A stretch of 64,000 bases of DNA from Hymenobacter terrestris (lineage in GTDB: Bacteria > Bacteroidota > Bacteroidia > Cytophagales > Hymenobacteraceae). The translations under genes were made by a program, and so were the position numbers. The notes beneath the pieces were generated by a model that did not search any database, had not been told where the DNA came from, and saw only the letters and a list, made by a program, of their open reading frames with translations. Positions 33,280 to 42,854 of the stretch are shown one piece after another (within the stretch, counting starts at the first letter, position 1; every line of letters starts with the position of its first letter). The DNA is taken from NCBI RefSeq assembly GCF_013377905.1, contig NZ_JABKAV010000010.1:36631-100630 (forward strand). The letters run 5' to 3'.

Positions 33280-34581
33280 ATGCCGCTACGAATCGGGGCT
33301 TTACTGCGTGCGTACCACCAGCGCCGGCCGTGGCGGCTTAGTTGGCTGCTGTTGTTGCTGGGGCTGATGGGCCCCGTTGTGCCGGGCCGTGGGCAGATAA
33401 GCGAGCCAGTGTTTCGGCTGTTGCGGCCGTGGGCCCGCCAAGCCAAAGTGCCCTTTGTCCTTCAGCGCAACCTGATTGTGATAGAAGCACGGCTTAATGG
33501 GCAGGGGCCGTATAATTTTCTACTCGATACGGGCCTGGCCAGCTCCCTCATCACCGACCCCGCCGTGGGCCGTGAGCTGAACTTAGCTACCACCGACCGA
33601 TTCCTGGTGTCGGGGGCCGGCGAGGAAAGTGCGCTGGAGGCCTTCCGGGTGCCGGCTGTGGCTGTGCAGTTCGCCGGCCAGGTAGGAGCCACTCGCGCTT
33701 CGTTTCTGATGCTTTCTGAAGACGTGCTGAATATTTCGGGCTATGTGGGGGTGCCCGTGCATGGCCTGTTAGGCGCCGATGTATTCCGGAACCTGGTAGT
33801 GCAGGTTGATACCGAGCAGCAAACGCTGGTGTTCCGCGACCCGGCCCGCTACCGGGCGCCCCGCGGCCGCCGCTGGGCTCGCCTGCCGCTCGAGTTCGAT
33901 GGCTCTAAAGCTTTTCTGAACCTGCCCGTGCAGGTTTCCGACTCGCTGCAACTGCCCCTACGGCTGGTACTTGATACCGGTGCCGGCCACGCCCTATCGA
34001 TCGAAACCACTTCCGACCCACGCCTGCGCGTGCCCCCGGCCCGATTGCGCACCCAGCTTGGGCGCGGCCTCAACGGCAATATAAACGGGTTTCTGGGCCG
34101 GGTGCCGGCTCTGCAGCTGGGTCGCTACCGCATCAGTAACCTGCTCACGTCCTACCCCGATTCGGCCGATGTGGCGGGGCGGGCCGAAACGTTTCGCAAC
34201 GGTAATCTGGGCTTCGAGCTACTCAAACGTTTTACAACCATCATCGACTACCCACACAACCGGCTGCTGCTGAAGCCGAACAGCCTGTTCCGCGACCCAT
34301 TCGAATACGACATGTGCGGCTTCGACTTGCTCGCATTCGGGCCCGACTACCAGCGCTACCGTCTGCTGCGGATAGAGCCGGGCGGCCCCGCCGAACAGGC
34401 CGGGCTAAAAGTGAACGACGAAATTATATCCATCAACTTTATTCCGGCCGAGTTCTTTTCGCTCACCGACATTAGCCGAATGCTGCACTCGGTCGATGGC
34501 CGCCTGCTGCTGTTTGTGGTGCGCCGCGCCGACACCGGCGAGCTGCAAAGTGCCCGCGTGCGCCTGACCCGCCGGATTTAG
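33280..34581 (+). CDS. Retropepsin-like aspartyl protease with PDZ domain
   Basis: 433 residues. A signal/anchor segment (LSWLLLLLGLMGPVVPGRGQ) precedes two retropepsin-type half-sites, YNFLLDTGLASSLI and RLVLDTGAGHALS, and a C-terminal PDZ domain with LLRIEPGGPAEQAGLKVNDE. Two D-T-G motifs in one chain could form an internal dimer as in pepsin-like folds. Predicted periplasmic or lipid-exposed protease; substrate unknown. ATG at 33280 opens the signal peptide. Confidence 0.75.
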   Translation: MPLRIGALLRAYHQRRPWRLSWLLLLLGLMGPVVPGRGQISEPVFRLLRPWARQAKVPFVLQRNLIVIEARLNGQGPYNFLLDTGLASSLITDPAVGRELNLATTDRFLVSGAGEESALEAFRVPAVAVQFAGQVGATRASFLMLSEDVLNISGYVGVPVHGLLGADVFRNLVVQVDTEQQTLVFRDPARYRAPRGRRWARLPLEFDGSKAFLNLPVQVSDSLQLPLRLVLDTGAGHALSIETTSDPRLRVPPARLRTQLGRGLNGNINGFLGRVPALQLGRYRISNLLTSYPDSADVAGRAETFRNGNLGFELLKRFTTIIDYPHNRLLLKPNSLFRDPFEYDMCGFDLLAFGPDYQRYRLLRIEPGGPAEQAGLKVNDEIISINFIPAEFFSLTDISRMLHSVDGRLLLFVVRRADTGELQSARVRLTRRI

Positions 34582-34698
34582 GCTCTGCCGTCAGCTCGCC
34601 GGAACCGAACGGACTTTTTTGCGAAATACCGGACCGGCGCGCAACTCGGAGGCGGCTAAAAGCAGTACATTGAAAGCCCGACCGTCTTCCCGCCCTTT

Positions 34699-35859
34699 AT
34701 GACGAACCCCGCCGCCGCAACTCCTGCTGGGCTGCCGCCGGCCATTGTGGCCAATCAGCACATCTACTCCGATTATTTCGACGAGCAGTTCGTCGAAACG
34801 CTCGACCAAAATATCATGCAGCTGCTCGACCGGGTGTGGTTTCGCTCCGAGTTGGTGGGCTTCGATGACTACCCTCAGCGCAACCGGCCCGATCGGCCCC
34901 TGCTGTTTGCCTCCAATCACTCGGGCATGGCCTTCCCCTGGGATGCCATGGTGGCCCTGGCGCACCTGTGGCGCTACCTGCCCGACCTGCGCGACCTGCC
35001 CCGGCCGCTGTCGGCGCCTATGCTCTCGCAATCGATTTTGATGAATCCGTTTCTGGTGAAAGACTTCTGGAAGCGGGCTGGCTGCGTGGATGCCACCACG
35101 CTCAATTTCGAGACGATGATGTACTACAACGACCACAACCTGATGCTGTACCCCGAAGGCGTGCCGGGCATCGGCAAGGGGTTCAACAACAAGTACCGCC
35201 TCCAGCGGCTGGCTACCAGCATCGTACGCCTGGGCATCGAGCACCGCACCGACATCATCCCGTTCTACACCATCAACGGCGAGTACCTCAACCCGCATAC
35301 CTACAGCTGGGAATGGGTAAACCGGCTGAGCAAGAAAATCGGGATTCCGTTTATTCCGGTGGGGCCGGTGCTGCTGCTGGTGCTGCTGCAGCCCTGGTTT
35401 TTCTACATGGCGTTTCCGGCCAAGCTCACCTTTGTGCTCGGCACCCGCGTGAAGCCCTACGAACTAACCGACAAGGACCCCGCCGACCTAACCCGCGACG
35501 ACTACCGGGATATTTCGGAGCAGCTGCGCGCGCGCATGCAAACCGAACTGGACGCCGCCGTGGCCAAGTACGGGCAGCAGCCCTACCGCTGGTCCGAGCT
35601 GTGGCAGCGCATCAAAACCAACTGGCGTTACTTTCCGTTTTTTCTGCCGTGGGCCTGGCCCGCGCTGTACCAGGAGTTCGAGCGCCAGTACATTCGGGCC
35701 GGCCGCCGCCACTTCGACCTCGACCTGCGCACGCCCGGGGCTTACTGGCGCATGCTCTGGCGCAACCCGTTTACGCTGGCCTTCTTTGTTCCATTATTGG
35801 GCTGGATTCCCATTGCCATCCGGGGGTATAGAAACCACCGGATAAATCGGGCGTCATAA
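34699..35859 (+). CDS. Lysophospholipid acyltransferase-like protein
   Basis: 386 residues. PlsC/LPLAT-like core with SNHSGMAFPWDAMVAL and LYPEGVPGIGKGFNNKYRLQ. The usual HX4D block is replaced by His followed by Asp eight positions later, so it is a divergent member. Hydrophobic stretches near 220-240 and 360-380 suggest membrane association. Acyl transfer to a lysolipid or another acceptor is likely but not certain. Confidence 0.7.
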   Translation: MTNPAAATPAGLPPAIVANQHIYSDYFDEQFVETLDQNIMQLLDRVWFRSELVGFDDYPQRNRPDRPLLFASNHSGMAFPWDAMVALAHLWRYLPDLRDLPRPLSAPMLSQSILMNPFLVKDFWKRAGCVDATTLNFETMMYYNDHNLMLYPEGVPGIGKGFNNKYRLQRLATSIVRLGIEHRTDIIPFYTINGEYLNPHTYSWEWVNRLSKKIGIPFIPVGPVLLLVLLQPWFFYMAFPAKLTFVLGTRVKPYELTDKDPADLTRDDYRDISEQLRARMQTELDAAVAKYGQQPYRWSELWQRIKTNWRYFPFFLPWAWPALYQEFERQYIRAGRRHFDLDLRTPGAYWRMLWRNPFTLAFFVPLLGWIPIAIRGYRNHRINRAS

Positions 35860-35908
35860 CAGCGGAATTTTTAGTTCTACCCAGCCTCCATCTCAGATTC
35901 TTCTCCAC

Positions 35909-36862
35909 ATGTCCTCGCCTCAACACGCGGTATTGCAACAGTTTCTGGTGGCTGCTACGGGCCCGCTGGCTGAGCGGCGGCCCCGGCTGCCGGCCATGCG
36001 CCTGTTTGCCGAGCTGCTGGCTTTCGGGCAGTTTATGCCCTGGAACGTGTTTCTGGAAGATGTTGATGTAGAAGGCATTCCGGGCGAGTGGGTGCGGCCG
36101 GCAGAGGCGGCTGAGGGGCGGGTGCTGCTGTACCTGCATGGTGGCGGCTACGTGCTGGGCTCGCTCAATACCCACCGTTCGTTGGTAGGCCGGCTGGCCC
36201 AGAAATGCGGTGTGGCGGCACTGGCCATCAACTACCGCAAAGCCCCCGAGTACCCATTTCCGGCTGCCCTCGAAGATGCCCTGACCGCCTACTTCTGGCT
36301 GCTGAACCAGGGCTACGCGCCCGCCGACATTGTGGTGGCCGGCGACTCGGCCGGGGGCGGGCTGGCGCTGGCCCTGCTGTTGGCCCTGCGCGATGCCGAC
36401 GAACCGCTGCCCGCCGCCGCCGTAGGCCTCTCGCCCTGGACCGATTTGCAACTGCCCGCCGGTACGCTACGCAGCGTGTGCCACGATGAAAGCCTGCTGC
36501 TGGAGGCGCTCGAAATTCGGAACTGGGGCCCGCTTTATGCCGCTGAAACCCCGCTAAGTCACCCCCTTATTTCGCCGGCCCGCGCCGAGCTGCACGGGCT
36601 GCCGCCGCTGTTGCTGCAGGTTTCCGACGCCGAGGTGCTGGGCGACGATGTGCGCCGCTTTGCCGAGCGGGCCCGTGCGGCCGGAACGCCCGTAACACTG
36701 CAGATTTTTGATGGGCTGGTACACTGGTGGCACTTGTTCTGGCGCTTCGTGCCCGAAGCCGATATAGCCCTCGACCGGGTAGCCGACTTTACGCGGCAAA
36801 TATGGGTGCTGCCAGCCGCCGCCCCGGCTGGCAGCGCCGCTGCAATTCGGCAAGCAGCCTGA
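35909..36862 (+). CDS. Alpha/beta hydrolase, hormone-sensitive-lipase family
   Basis: 317 residues. Oxyanion-hole motif LYLHGGGYVLGS near residue 73, nucleophile motif VVAGDSAGGGLALALLLALR near 148, catalytic Asp and His in DAEVLGDDVRRF and FDGLVHWWHLFWRFV. This is the carboxylesterase/HSL group acting on short-chain esters. It starts 49 bases after the acyltransferase gene, so the two may be one lipid-related transcript. Confidence 0.85.
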   Translation: MSSPQHAVLQQFLVAATGPLAERRPRLPAMRLFAELLAFGQFMPWNVFLEDVDVEGIPGEWVRPAEAAEGRVLLYLHGGGYVLGSLNTHRSLVGRLAQKCGVAALAINYRKAPEYPFPAALEDALTAYFWLLNQGYAPADIVVAGDSAGGGLALALLLALRDADEPLPAAAVGLSPWTDLQLPAGTLRSVCHDESLLLEALEIRNWGPLYAAETPLSHPLISPARAELHGLPPLLLQVSDAEVLGDDVRRFAERARAAGTPVTLQIFDGLVHWWHLFWRFVPEADIALDRVADFTRQIWVLPAAAPAGSAAAIRQAA

Positions 36863-36923
36863 AAATGAGACGCATCAGCAGAAATAATGCAGATTGCAGC
36901 TTAACTATATAGCAGGTATTTCG

Positions 36924-36960
36924 TAGGTTTGTAGAAACTAGTAGGCTTGCATACTAGTTT
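36924..36960 (+). promoter_or_regulatory. Phasin promoter with overlapping palindromic operator
   Basis: TAGGTTTG (36924-36931) is a -7 element. A perfect inverted repeat aaactagta-N8-tactagttt (36935-36960) covers the expected start of transcription, a good position for a repressor. It could also be a 5' hairpin. Confidence 0.5.
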
Positions 36961-37033
36961 TGGCCCGCTGGCTTCGCAAACGCTGTTCTTCGCTGGTTTT
37001 CTTCACTTTCCACTCATTCAAACCCAACTCCTC

Positions 37034-37543
37034 ATGGAAGATTTGTTCAAGAAGTTCGTAAATGCCGGTGTGGGCTTCGTTTCGCTGACCAACGACCGGG
37101 TGCAGAAGACCATTGATTCGTTGGTGAAGGAGAGCAAGCTCTCGGAGAAGGAAGGCGCCAAAATTATGGACGACCTTAAGAAAAACACCGATGCCAAGCG
37201 TAAGGAGTTGGAAAAGCAGGCCCAGAGCCTGGCTTCCAAAATGCTGAAAACTGTTGGTGTTGCGCCGAATTCGGAGTTGGAAGAGCTGAAGCGTAGCACC
37301 AAGTCTGGCAGTAAGTCGGCGGCTGGCAGCAGCGCCGCTTCGGGCAGTAAGAAAGCCGCGCCATCGAAAGCCGGTAGCGCCGCCAAAGGTGCCGCCGCCA
37401 GTGCCACCAGCAAAGCGGCCAGCACCGTGAAGAAGGCCGCTGACAAAACCAGCGCCGCTGCCGGCAAAACCCAGAAATCGGCCGCCGGCTCGGCCGGAGC
37501 TGCTAAGAAAGCTGAGAACAAGGCTGACGACAGCAAGTCGTAA
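37034..37543 (+). CDS. Phasin-like protein with Lys/Ala-rich tail
   Basis: 169 residues. The N-terminal 85 form a helical phasin/PhaF-like coiled coil (FKKFVNAGVGFVSLTNDRVQ; ESKLSEKEGAKIMDDLKKNT). The rest is a low-complexity Ala-Lys-Ser tail like histone H1 or PhaF. Such proteins coat polyhydroxyalkanoate granules and may tether them to the nucleoid. No PHA synthase is in the window, so another helical role is possible. ATG at 37034 is chosen; the upstream extension overlaps the promoter and operator. Confidence 0.65.
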   Translation: MEDLFKKFVNAGVGFVSLTNDRVQKTIDSLVKESKLSEKEGAKIMDDLKKNTDAKRKELEKQAQSLASKMLKTVGVAPNSELEELKRSTKSGSKSAAGSSAASGSKKAAPSKAGSAAKGAAASATSKAASTVKKAADKTSAAAGKTQKSAAGSAGAAKKAENKADDSKS

Positions 37544-37561
37544 GCTTTTAAGCGTAGTTGA

Positions 37562-37614
37562 AGTGAAGTAGAAAACCCCGTCCGTGTTTCGCGGGCGGGG
37601 TTTTCTACTTCACT
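37562..37614. terminator. Terminator after the phasin gene
   Basis: Nearly perfect inverted repeat of about 22 bp with T run ttttctactt on the plus strand. Ends 22 bases before the next gene. Confidence 0.85.
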
Positions 37615-37636
37615 TTCGCCGTATCTTGCCCTTCCT

Positions 37637-39331
37637 ATGTTCAAGAACACCATCTCCAATCTTTCGCGCATCCGGCAGGTAGCCGAAGTGCTGATTCGCT
37701 ACGGTTTCGAGGACGTGGTAACGAGCACGGCCCTGCGGCGGCTGGTGCCCCAGAGTCGGCGGCGCTCGTGGCTGGAAGGCGAGCAGGCGGTGTTCGAGAC
37801 AACCCGCTGGGAGCGAATCCGGATGATTATCGAGGAGTTGGGGCCCACTTTCATCAAGCTGGCCCAGGCCCTGAGCAACCGCGCCGACCTGCTGCCTCAG
37901 CCGCTGATTGACGAGTTTGAGAAGCTGCAGAGCAACGTGCCGCCGTTTCCGGTGGCGCAGGCCCGCCAGATAATTGAGCGTGAGCTGGGCCGGCCGCTGG
38001 AGGAGGTGTTTGCCGATTTTGAGGAGGTGCCGCTGGGCTCGGCCAGCATCGGGCAGGTACACGGCGCCCGGCTGCTGACGGGCGAGAAAGTGGTGGTAAA
38101 AGTGCAGCGCCCCGACGTGCAGGACAAGGTGCGAACCGACCTAAGCCTGCTGCACGAGCTGGTGCGCCTAACGGCCGGCTTCCTCAAAAAACAGGGCCTG
38201 AGTAACCCCCAGGACATTGTGGACGCCTTCGAGCGGAGTATGACCAAGGAGTTGGACTACACCTCCGAGGCCCGCAGCATGGAGCAGTTCCGCAAGCTCT
38301 ACGAAGACTACGACACGTTCTATATTCCGAAGCCCTACCGCGAGCTGAGCACCAGCTGCATGCTGGTGATTGAGTTTGTGAGCGGCTGCAAAATTACCGA
38401 TAAACCCCAGCTGCTGGAATGGGGGCTGAGCCCCGAAAAGGTGGCCGAAGTGGGCATGGACGTGTACCTGACCCAGATTTTCGAGTTCGGCGCCTTCCAC
38501 GCCGACCCCCACCCCGGCAACGTACTGGTGCGCCCCGATGGTACGCTGGTGCTCATCGATTTTGGCATGGTGGGCCGCCTGACCAAGCAGCAGAAGTACG
38601 CTTTTGCGGGCGTGTTCATCGGCATGGCCCGGCAGGATGCGCGCAGCATGGCCCTCAACTTCCGCCGCCTGGCCCTCACCTCTGAAATACCCGATATGCG
38701 GGCTTTTGAAGCAGATTTGAGCCAGCTGATTGAGGATTTCGCCTCGCTCGACGTGAAGGAGATGAGCATGTCGGATCTGGCCGATTCGCTGCAGGACGTG
38801 ATTTACCGCTACAAGCTGCAGGTGCCGGGCGCTGTGTTCCTGATTCTGCGGGCGCTGGTTATTCTGGAGGGCATCGGTAAGGTGCTGCACCCGCGCTTCA
38901 ACACCTTCGAGTTCGTGCGGCCCTACGGTGCCAAAATCATTGCCGAGCAGTACTCACGCGAAAACATCCAGAACGAGGCCCTCTACACCGGTACCCAGCT
39001 GCTGGCCCTGCTCCAGACGCTGCCCACCGACGTGCGCCAAATCGTGCGCAAAATCTCGCGTGGCGACCTGCGGCTGCGCGTCGAACTCAGTGGCTACCAG
39101 CTGCTCATGGCCAAAGCCGACGAGCTGGTGGGCCGTGGCATTCTGGCAGCCATTACGGTGGCCATCATCCTGTTTGCGGGCCTGAGCCTATTGGGTAACT
39201 ACTCGCCGGCCATGCCCTACTACCGCGGGATTCCTGTCATTACCTGGTGGGCGCTGGCCGCCGGCGCGCTGCTGCTGCTGATTTTATTGCTGCTGGGCAC
39301 CCGTCGGCCGCGCCGCCGCAAGCCGCAGTAG
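37637..39331 (+). CDS. ABC1/UbiB/AarF family kinase-like protein
   Basis: 564 residues, atypical protein-kinase-like fold. The N-terminal signature reads TFIKLAQALSNRADLLP, so the family K-x-G-Q motif is KLAQ here, an Ala-for-Gly change. Next are VPLGSASIGQVHGARL and VVVKVQRPDV with the ATP-site Lys, the catalytic segment FHADPHPGNVLV, and VLIDFGMVG as metal-binding DFG. Two membrane helices close the chain. UbiB-type ATPases support quinone synthesis; in this menaquinone user the role is open. TATCTTGC at 37622 may be a weak promoter. Confidence 0.85.
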   Translation: MFKNTISNLSRIRQVAEVLIRYGFEDVVTSTALRRLVPQSRRRSWLEGEQAVFETTRWERIRMIIEELGPTFIKLAQALSNRADLLPQPLIDEFEKLQSNVPPFPVAQARQIIERELGRPLEEVFADFEEVPLGSASIGQVHGARLLTGEKVVVKVQRPDVQDKVRTDLSLLHELVRLTAGFLKKQGLSNPQDIVDAFERSMTKELDYTSEARSMEQFRKLYEDYDTFYIPKPYRELSTSCMLVIEFVSGCKITDKPQLLEWGLSPEKVAEVGMDVYLTQIFEFGAFHADPHPGNVLVRPDGTLVLIDFGMVGRLTKQQKYAFAGVFIGMARQDARSMALNFRRLALTSEIPDMRAFEADLSQLIEDFASLDVKEMSMSDLADSLQDVIYRYKLQVPGAVFLILRALVILEGIGKVLHPRFNTFEFVRPYGAKIIAEQYSRENIQNEALYTGTQLLALLQTLPTDVRQIVRKISRGDLRLRVELSGYQLLMAKADELVGRGILAAITVAIILFAGLSLLGNYSPAMPYYRGIPVITWWALAAGALLLLILLLLGTRRPRRRKPQ

Positions 39332-39339
39332 GCCAGGCT

Positions 39340-40512
39340 TTACTCACGAAACAGCGTGTAGGCCGCCCGTATGCCCACCGTCTGGATGCCAGACTGCAGG
39401 ATATCCTCGAAAAAAATATCGGACGGAAAATACCGCTGATAGAAGGCACTCAGCCGCACCTCCTGCCGGGGAGGCAGCGGTAGTGCCATACCCACTGAAA
39501 CCGCCAAGTGCGGCGTCACATTACCGCTTTCGCTATACTGCTCCCTGAGGACAGTGGGCCCACCTCCCCGCGGCCGCCGGTAGATTTGGGTGTTATTGTG
39601 CACCCGGTAATTGAACCCCAACTCCAGGCCCATTAGCAGGCCGGGGCGGCCCGGTTTGCCCAACCGCTGGCTGATGCGGGCCAGACCGGTGAGGAAATGA
39701 AACTGCCCGCGCTCCTGCTCCTCCGTTGGCGGCGCCGAACCAGAAGTATCTTCGGTCCGAAAATCGGACCGATAAGCCAAGTGAGTATAGCCCAGGCCAA
39801 GGTCGGTTTGCAGGCCGCTGGCCCGCATCAGGTTCCAGGCCAGTGCCACCCTCTGGCTCGTGCCCTGGCTCAACTTTTCGAACGACGCGTTGCCGATGCG
39901 CACGAGGCTAAAGTCGGCCTCCAGGCCCAGACCGTGGCGGTAGGTGCTGCGCAAAATACCTGCCGCCGGCTGCCATCCGGGCGCCACGCAGCGGTTGTAG
40001 CGGCTGAGTAGCTGCCCGACGTAGCGCTCCTCGAAGAGTAGGCGCAGCACCTGCTCCTCACTCAGGTTCAGGTCGGGGCAGCCGGCGAGGTAGCTGTTGA
40101 AGAGCAGGTGCCAGTTGTAGGCGTTCAGTTCGTAGAGCGTGTCGGCGGCGGGGGATGGGGGCTGCAGCAACAGGCCGGTTTCGTTGGCGAAGGCATAGAG
40201 GGCAGCCGGCCCCAGCAGCCGGGGCAACACGAAATAGCGGGCCGTGCCGCCTTCGGCCAGCCGCACTACGGCGCTGGCAACCAGGGCTTGGCCACGCAGG
40301 CCGTATCCCTGAATCTGAGTTGGGTCGAACTGCTGGAGCTGTCCATCGGGGCCGAGCAGGTGCACTTGCCGCTGCTGGGGCAATTCGGCCAGCGTGCCGT
40401 GCAGTGTGTCGCCGCCTAGCGTGAGCACGTAGCCCGGCAGGCCTTGGGCGCGGGCGCCCGATGCGGCCAGCAGCATAAGAAGCAGCGCGGTGGTAAGGTA
40501 GCGGTAGCGCAT
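39340..40512 (-). CDS. Outer-membrane beta-barrel-like hypothetical protein
   Basis: 390 residues. The signal peptide ends AASGARAQ. The rest alternates short amphipathic strands (LGLGYTHLAYRSDF; LLMGLELGFNYRVHNNTQIY; VRLSAFYQRYF) and ends in an aromatic-rich terminal strand (IRAAYTLFRE), the pattern of Bacteroidota porin-like barrels. The N-terminal part (LTLGGDTLHGTLAEL) resembles small beta domains seen in such proteins. The ATG at 40512 starts the signal peptide. Convergent with the ABC1 gene, eight bases apart. Confidence 0.65.
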   Translation of the reverse strand: MRYRYLTTALLLMLLAASGARAQGLPGYVLTLGGDTLHGTLAELPQQRQVHLLGPDGQLQQFDPTQIQGYGLRGQALVASAVVRLAEGGTARYFVLPRLLGPAALYAFANETGLLLQPPSPAADTLYELNAYNWHLLFNSYLAGCPDLNLSEEQVLRLLFEERYVGQLLSRYNRCVAPGWQPAAGILRSTYRHGLGLEADFSLVRIGNASFEKLSQGTSQRVALAWNLMRASGLQTDLGLGYTHLAYRSDFRTEDTSGSAPPTEEQERGQFHFLTGLARISQRLGKPGRPGLLMGLELGFNYRVHNNTQIYRRPRGGGPTVLREQYSESGNVTPHLAVSVGMALPLPPRQEVRLSAFYQRYFPSDIFFEDILQSGIQTVGIRAAYTLFRE

Positions 40513-40696
40513 TGGCAAAGGAGAATAACGAGGATAATTCGGAGGCATAGCAAACCGGCTGTGCAAGGGTAAAGATAGCCTGCCGGCAAACCAATCGGCC
40601 GAAAAAACAACCCTGTTGCCCCTGCCTTGCGTATTAAGAAGCAAGCTGCCCTACCGGGGTAGCATTTACTTATTCTTTCCTTATTTCCCCTACTCC

Positions 40697-40903
40697 ATGT
40701 CCGATTCCAAAAAGACCACTGATCAGAACGACGACAAAGTATATTCGACCAAAACCGGCAGCACCGCTACCGACCTGACCGGAGCTACCAAAGTGATGAC
40801 TACCGCCGCTGACGGTGAAACCGACGCCAGCGCCCCCATCAGCGACCAGGTAGACGAGAAAACTATCCGCCAAGACGCCAAGGACGACCAGAATAAGAAG
40901 TAA
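40697..40903 (+). CDS. Small acidic hypothetical protein
   Basis: 68 residues, rich in Asp, Thr and Lys, with no hydrophobic core (SDSKKTTDQNDDKVYSTKTG to DDQNKK). Probably disordered. ATG at 40697 chosen over a TTG-started hydrophobic extension. A strong terminator follows, which supports it being a real gene. Family unknown. Confidence 0.55.
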   Translation: MSDSKKTTDQNDDKVYSTKTGSTATDLTGATKVMTTAADGETDASAPISDQVDEKTIRQDAKDDQNKK

Positions 40904-40923
40904 GTCCGGCCCCATAGCTCACT

Positions 40924-40965
40924 AAAGCAAAGCCCCCGCACGGAACCGTACGGGGGCTTTGCTTT
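40924..40965 (+). terminator. Terminator of the small acidic gene
   Basis: 20-bp near-perfect stem with aa loop; the T-rich right arm ends gctttgcttt. Confidence 0.85.
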
Positions 40966-41034
40966 GATAGTGATTGTACCACTCAACTCTGATTCGCAAC
41001 GAGCCGAGCGAGCTTTCATTTGTCAGCTAGTAGC

Positions 41035-42774
41035 TTATGCGAGCTGCATGTCCTGGATGATGCGCTGGATTTTCTCGTCGGCGAGGCGGGTGGCCAGATC
41101 GAAATCGACGGCGGAGGCAAGGGGCTGCTTCACGCTGAAGTAGAACTTGATTTTGGGCTCGGTGCCGCTAGGGCGGGCCGAAATCTTGCTGCCATCTTCC
41201 AGGATGAACTGGAGCACATTGGAGCTTTCGAGGCCGGTTTCGGTTTCGAGGCCGGTGCGTAAGTCCTTTATTTTACCGGTTTTAAAGTCGCGCATTTCCA
41301 CTACCGGCTGGCCGGCTAGGTTGGCGGGCGGGTTGGCCCGTAGGTCGCGCATCATCTCCTGGATTTCCTCGGCCCCGCGCTGGCCTTTTTTGGTGATGGA
41401 AATCAGGTGCTCCTTGTAGAAGCCGTAGCGCAGGTACATGGCCACCATTTCTTCATACAGCGTGTGGCCCTGGTCTTTGGCTACGGCGGCCATTTCGGCC
41501 AGCAGCGCGCAGGCCGAAATAGCGTCCTTGTCGCGCACGAAGTCGCCGAGCATGTAGCCGTAGCTTTCCTCGCCGCCGCCCACGTAGGTTTCCTGGCCTT
41601 CCAGCTCCCGGATGATGCCGGCAATGTACTTGAAGCCCGTCAGCGTCCGGTAGGCCTTTACGCCTTGGTAGCGGGCAATGTCGCCCAGCACCTCGCTCGT
41701 GACAATGGTGTAGACGATGAAATCCTTGTCGGTAGCCTTGCCGGCCTGCTTGCGGGCCGAGAGCACGTAGTGCGTGAGTAGGGCGGCCGTCTGGTTACCA
41801 TTGACGAGCACCCACTCACCGGCCGGGTTTTTCAGGGCAATGCCCACGCGGTCGGAGTCGGGGTCGGTAGCCAGCACGATGTCGGCGTCGAGGGCCTGGG
41901 CTTCATCGAGAGCCATCTGCATGGCCGCCTGTTCCTCGGGGTTGGGCGACTGCACAGTGGGGAAGTTACCATCGGGCGTCGCCTGGGCGGCCACGATATG
42001 CACGTTATCGAACCCGAGCTGGGCCAGGGCCGGTGGCACCATCGTAATGCCGGTGCCGTGGATGGGCGTGTACACTATTTTTAGGTCGTGCTGGCGCCGG
42101 ATGGCCTCGGGGTTGATACTCAGACCTTTCACCTTCGCCAGATAAGCGGCATCGAGCTCGGCCCCGATAAGGTGAATGCGGCTGGGCTCGGGCTGGAACT
42201 TCACTTCCCGCACCGAGCTGATGGCGTCCACTTCGCGGATGATGTTCTGGTCGTGCGGCGCTACCACCTGCGAGCCATCGGCCCAGTACACCTTAAAGCC
42301 ATTGTACTCCTTGGGGTTGTGTGAGGCCGTAACTACGCAGCCGCTCTGGCAGCCCAGCTCGCGGATGGCAAACGACAGCTCGGGCGTGGGCCGTAGGGCT
42401 TCAAACAGGAAAACTGTAATGCCGTTGGCCGAGAAAATATCGGCCGCAATGCGTGCAAATTCGGGGCTATTGTGGCGCGAGTCGTGGGCCACGGCCACCT
42501 TTATCTCCTGGCCCGGAAACGACTGGAGCAGGTAATTGCACAGGCCCTGGGTGGCCATGCCCAGCGTGTAGCGGTTCATGCGGTTCGAGCCCGCGCCCAT
42601 CACGCCGCGCAGCCCGCCGGTCCCAAATTCCAGGTTGCGATAGAAGGCGTCGGACAGCTGCTCGTGCTGGCTGTCGTCGGCCAGCAGTTGCCGGATTTCG
42701 GCTTGCGTAGCGGCGTCGTAGTCGTCGGTCAGCCAGCCATTTATTTTGGTTTGCAGGTCAGAGGAAAGCGGCAT
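41035..42774 (-). CDS. Phosphoglucomutase/phosphomannomutase
   Basis: 579-residue alpha-D-phosphohexomutase interconverting hexose 1- and 6-phosphates. Phosphoserine S151 in VVTASHNPKEYNGFKVYW, metal loop LATDPDSDRVGIAL near 300, sugar loop GGGEESYGYM near 395, and phosphate loop RPSGTEPKIKFYF near 550. Length fits the large PgcA-like bacterial group. Provides glucose 1-phosphate for nucleotide sugars and glycans. Confidence 0.92.
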   Translation of the reverse strand: MPLSSDLQTKINGWLTDDYDAATQAEIRQLLADDSQHEQLSDAFYRNLEFGTGGLRGVMGAGSNRMNRYTLGMATQGLCNYLLQSFPGQEIKVAVAHDSRHNSPEFARIAADIFSANGITVFLFEALRPTPELSFAIRELGCQSGCVVTASHNPKEYNGFKVYWADGSQVVAPHDQNIIREVDAISSVREVKFQPEPSRIHLIGAELDAAYLAKVKGLSINPEAIRRQHDLKIVYTPIHGTGITMVPPALAQLGFDNVHIVAAQATPDGNFPTVQSPNPEEQAAMQMALDEAQALDADIVLATDPDSDRVGIALKNPAGEWVLVNGNQTAALLTHYVLSARKQAGKATDKDFIVYTIVTSEVLGDIARYQGVKAYRTLTGFKYIAGIIRELEGQETYVGGGEESYGYMLGDFVRDKDAISACALLAEMAAVAKDQGHTLYEEMVAMYLRYGFYKEHLISITKKGQRGAEEIQEMMRDLRANPPANLAGQPVVEMRDFKTGKIKDLRTGLETETGLESSNVLQFILEDGSKISARPSGTEPKIKFYFSVKQPLASAVDFDLATRLADEKIQRIIQDMQLA

Positions 42775-42854
42775 TGGTTTAGAGCTTAGTTGTTAGGGCT
42801 TAGGTTTTAGGTCGGGCAGCCAGTTTGGTGCTTCGGGCTGTTGGATTGGTACTC

